Positions 58,262 to 64,000 of a DNA stretch of 64,000 nt are shown here, in pieces (the stretch's first letter is position 1; every line of letters starts with the position of its first letter). The stretch spans positions 24,293,933 to 24,357,932 of the forward strand of contig OZ021724.1 of assembly GCA_963978545.1 (NCBI GenBank). Reading direction: 5' to 3'. Below the pieces are notes generated by a model that ran no database searches, had not been told where the DNA came from, and saw only the letters and a program-made list of their open reading frames with translations. The DNA is from Linyphia triangularis (Eukaryota > Arthropoda > Arachnida > Araneae > Linyphiidae). Made by a program: the position numbers and the translations under genes.

Positions 58262-60535
58262 TGTGAAACACTGTCGAATTGATAATTCGTTCACTAAAAC
58301 AATATTTCTGTATGCCATTCTATATTCATTCCATATGCAATTTCTTTTATTATTATTATTATTGTTTTCAGTCTCTTTTTCTATTTGCTTTTTGAGGTGA
58401 TTGTGTATCAAAACTGAGGGGAGAGAAGAAATTATAAAATTAGGCAAATATCACAATTGCTAAACAGAGTGGGTGAAATGAAAATGAAACTTTTTTTTGC
58501 CTTTCCTTATCACTGCCAGTGTGTACGATGATATTATTTGCGGTAAAGGTTCGTTTTTAACTTTTATCTCGTTAACGAAAACCGATAAATTAATAAATAA
58601 ATATTCGAATTTGATTGTCGGTTATAGAATAAGATGGGTCAAAATTCATTTTTTTTTTTTTTTTTTTTTTAAATCGGTTGAAATAAATTGATAGGGTTTC
58701 TAAATAAAAAGACAAAAACAATGCAACAAAATTTATGAAATTGGTTAAAATTTTCCTCACCCGCGAATCGATTAAAGGTGGAGACCTTTTACGAAATTTG
58801 CAATTTTTTTAGTATGTGACAAAAAGTTTCCGAATTGCGTTAAAATTGGTCATTTGTGTCATCATGATGTCATTAATATTTAAAAATCATCATGAAGCAT
58901 TAACGCTCTTTTAGAAGGAAGATGTTATTTTCTGTTAAAATGCTCAATAAATGATTAAAAATTATGATTATTATTACTTTCAATTAACCATATGTTTACA
59001 TAGGGTATTAAAAGTATAGTATTTGGTCAAAAAAAAAATCCCCTTTCCCCCTTTCGTCACGTTTTGGAACATCCTGATTTCAAAAAAGTGATATAGAAAA
59101 AGTGTCTATCTGTGTGTGTATGTACGTGGTCAGCAAAACTCCGGAACAAATTGACCTACGATGTTCAAATTTGATATGCGGGTTGGTGATGGCACAGGGA
59201 TCTACCATTGGCATTGAAAAAATCATGTTTTTCAGTAATTGCTAAAAAATGGCTCTAAAGATTTTGTTCAAAATCGCTGTGGTAATGCTTCTGAAGGTGT
59301 TTTAAACATACCTACCTTCGAAATTCTCATAAAAATGCTATAAAAGCGTAAATAGTTGAAAAACAAGTGCCTTTAACACAGAGCTCTCTGCCCTTTGAGC
59401 ATCGCCCATCAACTATTGATTTTTTTTGCGTTCCACGCACAAGCAAGGACAATATAATGTTAATTGAATAAAACCATCAATTTTGCCATTAGTGCCAAAA
59501 ATATTGCCAAGCTGGCCATTTTTATTTAAATGAGTGAAAATAAGAAAATGGTAAGTAACACCATGTTAAATTTTACTGCGATGACCAATATTATATCGTG
59601 TAAGTGAAAATTGTGAGATGTTCTTCACCCCTAATTTTTTTCGAGCTTGGGGGAAAAAATCAGATTGCATTAAAAATATGTAGTTTGTGCCATTATGATG
59701 TCACTAACAGCTAAAATTGCCAAAAAAGTGTCAATAAACTACTTGAAGAAAGGTGGAGAGGCTATTTTCTGTCAAAATGCCCAAAATATTATAAAAAAAC
59801 ATTTTTTTTTTTTTTTTTTTTGTAGCTTGTGATAAAAGTTTTCGGATTGCATTAAAAAAGTCTGTAATTCACGTCATTATGAATTAACTAATATTTAAAA
59901 AATTTCATTGGAGATTCAATAACATCCTAGAATAAAGTGGACACGGGGGTCATTTTCCGTTAAAATGTAAAAAAAATTGTAAAAAGAAAATTTTGCGAAC
60001 TTGTGATAAATTGGTTAGATTGCATTAAAGGTCTATAATTTGTGTATTTATGATGTCACTAATATTTAAAAAAATTTATTAAAGAGTCAACGCCGATGCT
60101 GTCGCAATTTCGAAATTTCTTTCACATACCAGAAAAATCATAAATTTCATAAACATTTCTCTACCTTTAATTGCTTACTAAGTAAATAGTAAACCATTTC
60201 CAAAAAAATCAACAACACCATTCTATTATAGAATTCAATGTCGCTTACCAAAGTAGTACGTTTTAATAGTCGTTACGACTTTATTTCTTGTCAAATCAAC
60301 TAAATTTTATGGTAGAGCATGCGACACAATTTCTCCCAACCAAATTTGGATAATTTGACTGAAAATAAAGTCGTAGTGGGTTTAATTTATGGGTAGTACT
60401 TACTCATTTCTCCACAGTGTCCATTATCTTGAGGTAGATATCTTTCTTCGCATGCACAAGTCCTATCCACGCATGCGCTGTGCTCGTAATTACACTGCTG
60501 GGTGAAGGAGCAATTCTTTTCCGTGAGATTCAAAG
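47400..60535 (-). CDS. EB-module membrane protein, two visible exons (5' part not found)
   Basis: Exon at 60535-60404 (132 bp, phase 1 to phase 1, acceptor ttttcag, donor gtaagt) encodes one EB module. Cysteines are spaced as in CSFTQQC, HSAC, RTCAC and GHC. The last exon, 47500-47400 (acceptor tttacag), continues in matching phase and encodes a hydrophobic span ([20 protein letters not shown]) and the tail [10 protein letters not shown] before TAG 47402-47400. Together they predict the end of a type I membrane protein with an extracellular EB domain and a very short basic cytosolic tail. EB modules are known mainly from arthropod and nematode secreted or surface proteins; function is unknown. 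The intron between them is 12.9 kb; additional exons inside it cannot be excluded. Upstream exons were not recognised in 60536-64000. The exon link rests on phase and splice sites only. Confidence 0.6.
48168..48221 (+). repeat. Half copy of the 48925-49169 palindrome arm
   Basis: The text cactgtgacgatctaccgtc through gtttagtata is nearly identical to the right arm of the palindrome at 48925-49169. It faces the palindrome's left arm, so the two form an inverted pair around 704 bp. Confidence 0.8.
48471..48531 (+). repeat. 5'-truncated SINE family 2 copy
   Basis: Contains gattcgaatcccggatttg, catggatgttcgttgtgg and aatccacg as in the 7431-7603 SINE, on the plus strand. The A-box half is missing. 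Confidence 0.7.
48590..48655 (-). repeat. Fragment of the 28365/59570 interspersed repeat
   Basis: Reverse orientation: ttgaccagtattatagtgta followed by gttgtgcgatgttccacaccc. A plus-oriented partner lies at 49246-49330, so the pair surrounds the palindrome at 48925-49169. Confidence 0.55.
48925..49169. mobile_element. Palindromic (foldback) MITE, 245 bp
   Basis: Arms of about 100 bp run from tatactaaacttcaactt inward to ggtatttaat, then ttggcgg and gccaaacc, and are mirrored to gtttagtata at 49169 with few mismatches. A short centre near 49045-49065 separates them. TA at both edges allows, but does not prove, a TA target duplication. Confidence 0.85.
49246..49330 (+). repeat. Fragment of the 28365/59570 interspersed repeat
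   Basis: The text gaagcatcgcgcacaacttt followed by caattgcaatacaatcattg matches the block at 28375-28410. The rest of the repeat is not clearly continued. Confidence 0.5.
49914..50595. mobile_element. Foldback element of ~680 bp with arms of more than 300 bp
   Basis: The left end tacagggtgttcgta mirrors the right end (reverse complement tatagggtggtcata). Paired blocks continue almost to the centre: cctctagaggccgttcc, tcgagatgaaatttcagg, caacaaaatgg, aaaatgctcag, gcgaaaaccct, aacggtacgt and cggaggaaattt each recur inverted. TA flanks both ends. Open frames inside are mirror translations and not genes. Confidence 0.8.
50600..50908. other. AT-rich spacer
   Basis: Nothing was recognised between the foldback element and the microsatellite. 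Confidence 0.4.
50909..50971. repeat. (AT)n microsatellite, about 62 bp
   Basis: An uninterrupted alternating A/T run, directly visible. Confidence 0.95.
51412..52348 (+). repeat. Array of ~145-bp tandem units (copy 3)
   Basis: The leader ataacccataaaaacaaagt is at 51422. Units follow with gattggatgatgg, gattggatgacg and gattggatggcgg cores near 51613, 51955 and 52091. The end segment gaagttaataatataaagga matches the end of the copy at 54745-55262. The leader (aaatcttttatat) and the end (atataaaggattt) are loosely inverted, which may mark the element's termini. Confidence 0.7.
52600..53980. other. AT-rich sequence with homopolymer G/C runs
   Basis: Runs of C (about 53141-53153) and G (about 53751-53764) are present; no gene or bounded transposon was recognised. 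A stretch at 52620-52860 consists of degenerate taataatt(a/t) repeats. Confidence 0.45.
54086..54133. repeat. Poly-T tract of nearly 50 bases, then (ttgg)n
   Basis: A T run is followed at once by gttggttggttgagag. It may be the reversed end of a (ccaa)-tailed SINE, but no SINE body is recognised. Confidence 0.6.
54745..55262 (+). repeat. Short copy of the ~145-bp tandem-unit element (copy 4)
   Basis: The leader ataacccataaaaacaaagt (54755-54774) and the end segment aagttaatatataggattt (about 55244-55262) are present. Only about one and a half internal units lie between them (ttggatgacggcaagttgg, gattggatgaaggcaag). Confidence 0.65.
55263..56430. other. AT-rich sequence, no gene recognised
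   Basis: This is part of the inferred long intron of the EB/TM gene. Nothing bounded was seen. Confidence 0.4.
56435..57138. mobile_element. hAT-like MITE rich in 'tatcgata' motifs (704 bp)
   Basis: The left end TAGATGTCGGCGATAT mirrors the right end (reverse complement TAGAGGTCGGAAATAT). The 8-bp flanks TCGGGAAA (56427-56434) and TCGGGTAA (57139-57146) match at seven of eight. Many atcgatatt motifs occur near both ends. Confidence 0.75.
57139..57640. other. Spacer with a short GC-rich palindrome
   Basis: ggggccgccgcaagatgg and ctcgcggcggcccc (about 57350-57385) form an inverted pair in otherwise AT-rich DNA. No gene was found. Confidence 0.4.
57647..57686. repeat. (TA)n microsatellite
   Basis: A simple alternating tract, directly visible. 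Confidence 0.95.
57686..57962 (-). mobile_element. Possible solo LTR (277 bp) between (TA)n tracts
   Basis: It starts TGTAGGGAT and ends ATCCCACA, so it has TG..CA borders with short inverted ends. On the minus strand TGTGGGATTT begins it, and a gattttatttcaaac segment near its 3' end could contain a polyadenylation signal. No internal retrovirus-like coding sequence is nearby. Target duplication cannot be judged in the TA tract. Confidence 0.45.
57962..58258. repeat. Compound (TA)n array, about 300 bp, with aaaaaaaata interruptions
   Basis: Long TA runs are separated by three near-identical interruptions (ataaaaaaaaataat), two of which carry an extra atat. This suggests duplication of a larger unit. 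Frames through it (repeated Tyr-Ile) are not genes. Confidence 0.95.
58780..59000 (+). repeat. Unit of a ~180-bp tandem family
   Basis: Contains attgcgttaaaattgg, catcatgatgtcattaatat and tattttctgttaaaatgc. The same string of motifs recurs at 59650-60090. Confidence 0.55.
59040..59640 (-). repeat. Copy of the 28365-28900 interspersed repeat
   Basis: Matches in reverse complement: aaaatcatgtttttcagtaa, taaagattttgttcaaaatc, acacagagctctctg and gccaagctggccatt. It begins with a tgtctatctgtgtgtg segment and lies between units of the ~180-bp tandem family. Confidence 0.6.
59650..60090 (+). repeat. About three units of the ~180-bp tandem family
   Basis: Each unit has a form of attgcattaaaa, catta(tgatgtca)ctaatatttaaa and ttttc(t/c)gt(c/t)aaaatg. 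Unit starts are near 59660, 59840 and 60010. Confidence 0.55.
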
Positions 60536-60839
60536 CTGAAAACCAGCAAAAGAATAACTATTTGAAACTTCTGATTTTTATACGTTGCATTTGTATATTT
60601 AACCATATAAACGCTAGCTAAAATTATTTATTTGCATTTACTGAAATCCTTCGACTAGCAAAAATAATGGGACCGATATACTTGAAATAAATAATCCTGC
60701 AATAAGAAATCAAAAGTATAGAATTATCCATGTAGTTTAATCTTTAATAATTAGAATGAAACTTTTTAAAACACCATAGCTGCAAGATGATGATTCCTAA
60801 AGACTAGTAACGGATTTTGCTATATTTCTTCTTAACAGC

Positions 60840-61070
60840 GCTTCCAGCACTGTACACTAGTCACTTGTCCGCAAAACCCACATAGTGAAAATTTGTCAAC
60901 TCATCTGGTTCATTTCATTGAAATATGACTCCCAGTAACCAATGGCGGTTTTAACAGAATGCCAAAGTGGACATTGCCTCCTTGGATCACCAGTGACCTC
61001 CGATTAGAGCCATTAGGAGAACATGGCTCACCCACCACTTAGCCCAGGTAGAGCATGTTCCGGAAAGGTG
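60840..61070. other. GC-richer patch of unknown nature
   Basis: Higher GC than surroundings, with gttctcctaatggctc-type text on the minus strand. I checked it for a further EB exon and found no cysteine-rich frame. Confidence 0.3.
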
Positions 61071-61929
61071 AAGAAACAAAAAGAACAGAACAAAAATGAA
61101 AGAAAGAGTTATTTGAAATCTAAATAAAATCCATGGATTAAAACTTATCCTTTATACCCATTTATAAACACATCTGAATTATATATTTTAAATCTTATAA
61201 CAGGCCATGATCAGTGGAACGACGAACAAAGACAAATAAAAGTATATTGGTTGCATTTTTTTTGCGCAAGAATTGCACGAGGGCTATACTGCGCCGAAAT
61301 TTCATTATAACAATTACAGCGAGAATTTCAGGAGAGGAACGTCTTCTGAGAAGTCTTATAAGGAAAAGCCGCTGCGCATATTCGTTTTGAATGTGGGCCA
61401 ATTCCATTGTTACGAGTGTGACACATTGCACACATTTAGGGCTCTGCGGGGAGAAAGATATAATTTGAAAAAAAAAAAAAATTCTTTTAACAAAAAGAAA
61501 GCAGTCTACTATGGGAAGCACCATGATGACTTTCATTAATCCCAAGATATTGCTTACATTTTATAAAATTAAAAAATGTCTTGTTACGGGTGTGACAGTT
61601 TTTTTCCTCAAAAATCAACTATGTTAACTACTCTTTCAAAATTCTGTGAATTGATAGGTATTTTTCATTAACAATATTTTTTTATATGAAGATGAGGTTT
61701 GAAACTTTAATTTTGTATGTTGATTTAAATTTTATAGTGATAAATCTTCTGAGGAATTTTTTTAAAAACGGTGTTACGGGCGTGACACCTTATTACGGGT
61801 GTGTGACTGCGTGCACGTTCACATTCAGTTGACTTGTATTTAAAAGTCATTTTTGAAAAAGAAAATTATCAATGCAATTGCTTTTTACATAAAATATATT
61901 TAGGCATATTTGCCAATAAGAAATTATCA

Positions 61930-62035
61930 TATTTCTATTTTGATAATGTTATTTAATTATTTCTTTATGTTACAATACTAAAACTGCAATAGGTAGTACA
62001 ACCGACTTAAACTGTATTTTGCCCACTAAACTTCA
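61930..62035 (+). repeat. First copy of a ~105-bp direct repeat
   Basis: tttctattttgataatgtt through cccactaaactt is repeated at 62516-62618 with about four differences, 585 bp away. Confidence 0.9.
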
Positions 62036-62249
62036 GTCAGAAATATTACATCCATGATGTAAATTGTTTATCGAAACTGGAAATGGCCTCTATTGTTGAC
62101 TAAGGTGGGAGGCTCAACTTTCATTACAACAGACATACTTTCGCATGATGATTCATTATTCTCGAGCTATATCCAGTAAATTATCCACCTGGATTCATAT
62201 ACTTGAGCATCAGTTCTGACTTGTCCATGTCAACATCCAAGACTTCTGC

Positions 62250-62425
62250 TGTACCAAACGGTATAGCGGTTAGCGTGCTAGCTTCTAGACCGCGAGGTTG
62301 CTGGTTCGAGTCCCGTGTAAGGTATGGGTGTTTGTAAATGTATGTTGGCTTGTCAAATGACGAATGTTTCGGCTCATTATTGCCCTCGTGTTGCTGGCGG
62401 CGCCAGATAATCTGAAAACAACCAA
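62250..62425 (+). repeat. tRNA-derived SINE, family 1, second copy
   Basis: Near-identical to 4642-4824: A-box tagcggttagcgtg, B box gctggttcgagtcccgt, same body (aatgtatgttggcttgtc, gttgctggcggcgcc) and (aacc)n tail. A perfect 13-bp target duplication, CCAAGACTTCTGC, lies at 62237-62249 and 62426-62438, where its first four bases also fit the tail repeat. Confidence 0.9.
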
Positions 62426-62515
62426 CCAAGACTTCTGCATAAAATATTTTTGTTTTCTTGGCATTTTTCGATCTTCCTTGAATTTGAAGGGATCTGGCTC
62501 CTCCTCCATAAATCA

Positions 62516-62618
62516 TTTCTATTTTGATAATGTTTTTTAATTATTTATTTATGCTACAATACTAAAACTGCAATAGGTAGTACAACCGACTTAAACTGTA
62601 TTTTGCCCACTAAACTTG
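62516..62618 (+). repeat. Second copy of the ~105-bp direct repeat
   Basis: Partner of 61930-62035; the SINE at 62250-62425 lies in the interval between the two copies. Confidence 0.9.
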
Positions 62619-63275
62619 CTTCACGAATAGTATTTTTGTTGCAAATCTGATTCTCCCATGATTCTGTTTTTGAAAGACATGACATCTTTCATTCCAGGTT
62701 ACTCTTAACTGCTTTCATCACTGTATTAAAAATGAATTACTTTGAAAATTATTTTTTTATTGACAAAACTGACAAAAGTAAACATACTGGCACACTGTGA
62801 AACATGTTTGGCGCCTTCAGCAACTCCTCTGCAACAAGTTTTTTTTTTTAACAACGATGACTAGTGGGCAAAGTTTTCTTGGTTTAGCAAACGGTTTTTC
62901 CGAAACTTCGGTTGAATTGGCAAGATCATCCTATTGAATTGGCCTGCTCGTCAGTATAATACTCATCTGAGCATTTGTTAATTGAGGATTCTTTTAAGTT
63001 TTAATACCTTCATTCCCTCTTATGTTAATTGTGATACAATCTTTTTCTTGTTTTCCCTTAATTTTTTGTCTCGTAATCACTTTCGCAAGATGCTCTCTTA
63101 ACTTTCATGGGTCAGATTTTAACTTCTCCCGAAATTTGGTTACTCTTGCACGCGAAGATACCATTTCCCCCTATAGAATTTAATTTAATAATTAATTATG
63201 CACTGTAATAAAATTAGAGACACATTTTATCATGAAGCATTGGGATTATATACATCTTTTTCCTATGCTTTCAGG

Positions 63276-63309
63276 ATACCATATACAATGCTGGCACTGT
63301 ATATGGTAT
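63276..63309. repeat. 12-bp stem hairpin
   Basis: ATACCATATACA pairs exactly with TGTATATGGTAT around a ten-base loop. Confidence 0.8.
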
Positions 63310-64000
63310 GCAATAAGTTATTGCACATATATCGGATATTCTAAAAAATTTGCAATTAATGATCCAGGTTATGTCAAAAGTGCGTTATACCTAAAACATT
63401 TACATCCTTTTTCATTACAGTGTATTATTGTCTGAAGATTAATTGCAGATGTATTTAGAAATTGATTACATAAGAAGAACTTGAATTAACTGTCACACAG
63501 AGAAGCCCGTAATGTCACACCCGTAACAAGAATAAAAGAAAATACAAGACAAATTAATTAATTTTGCCAATAGTACATTGTTATAAATAGGTCTAACTAA
63601 GAGAATTCAAAAGCAATTTTCAGTAACTCAAGTGTTTTATTTAGAAAATCAAACTTTTTTATCTTTTGTGTTACGGGTGTGACATAAAAGTTGTTGATTA
63701 TTAAAAAATATAAATAAATTATTAAATTAAATTGACAAATTTAAGCTTTGTGTGTATTAAAGTTGAAGATATTAGCTCTTAGAATGTACACAAAAATTTT
63801 GAAAATTCTTTCTTAAATGTTAAAAAAAATTGTGTTGTCAGATATAAATATAACTATGTTTATATGCAAAGAAAAAATCTGTTATTTCAAAATAAATTTG
63901 ATTTAGTTTTATTCTGCAAAATTAAGATTTACGTATAAATTCCGAATCTATAGATTTTTATTTAAATTTTGATATATCACACTCATGGTTAGAATAGATT

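Larger units (their letters stand above)
61400..63690. repeat. Dispersed 16-base motif TGTTACGGGTGTGACA, at least five copies
   Basis: Exact copies lie at 61582-61597, 63513-63528 (reverse) and 63669-63684. One-base variants lie at 61408-61423 (A for G) and 61772-61787 (C for T). A shifted form is at 61791-61808 and a broken one is near 63491-63512. The motif is a near-palindrome (TGTTAC..GTGACA). Confidence 0.75.

Noticed and set aside
57915..58447. Two long minus-strand open frames over the TA array
   Set aside because: They consist of repeated Tyr-Ile from a microsatellite.
61195..61545. Coding exon on either strand (116 and 88 residues)
   Set aside because: Neither frame resembles a known domain. 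The minus frame lacks an EB cysteine pattern, and one copy of the 16-base motif runs through it.
1..64000. CRISPR arrays, operons, bacterial promoters or prophage
   Set aside because: The sequence is eukaryotic, with introns, SINEs and animal gene families. The regular repeats seen are minisatellites or transposon-internal arrays.

Overview
The window is AT-rich animal nuclear DNA. Genes have spliceosomal introns with GT..AG borders, tRNA-derived SINEs are present, (TA)n microsatellites are common, and there is a dense population of short DNA transposons, mostly hAT-like with 8-bp target duplications. An EB-type cysteine module on the minus strand and the general gene set suggest an arthropod. 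A chelicerate is my guess, at low confidence. No bacterial, viral or organelle signature was seen.

Five genes can be supported. (1) 9192-11570 (+): a 792-residue 2-oxoglutarate/Fe(II) oxygenase in one uninterrupted reading frame. (2) 20997-29552 (+): a seven-exon brambleberry/GEX1/KAR5-type nuclear-fusion protein; I assembled 500 residues from splice sites that agree in phase. (3) 34746-36950 (-): a three-exon NUDT16-like Nudix decapping hydrolase of 204 residues. (4) 37748-39355 (+): a C2H2 zinc-finger protein with 11 fingers, divergent from gene 3. (5) 47400-60535 (-): the last two visible exons of a membrane protein, an EB module and a transmembrane/tail exon, separated by a 12.9-kb intron. 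The 5' end of gene 5 lies beyond the window or in unrecognised sequence.

Layout: 1-9.1 kb is repeats (a TIR element inside an old SINE, a SINE pair, minisatellites, ~145-bp tandem arrays, a hAT MITE). 9.2-12 kb is the oxygenase. 13.1-15.1 kb is a decayed hAT transposon with a BED-finger transposase pseudogene. 15-21 kb is repeat debris, including a FLYWCH/MULE-like coding remnant and a tRNA-like SINE. 21-29.6 kb is the brambleberry homologue, whose introns hold several transposons. 29.6-34 kb is nested hAT elements and a Tc1/pogo-like MITE. 34.5-39.4 kb is the Nudix/zinc-finger divergent pair. 39.4-47.4 kb is AT-rich sequence with a perfect hairpin, a tandem duplication and a hAT MITE. 47.4-60.5 kb is the long intron of the EB gene, filled with palindromic elements, tandem arrays, a possible solo LTR and hAT-like MITEs. 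60.5-64 kb has a third SINE insertion, a duplicated block and a recurrent 16-base motif.

The genes do not form a pathway or operon. The only clear regulatory linkage is the head-to-head NUDT16-like/zinc-finger pair, which shares an intergenic region of about 0.8 kb. The most unusual material is the transposon archaeology (an empty-site reconstruction, nested insertions, large palindromes), the brambleberry homologue and the repeated 16-mer cluster.
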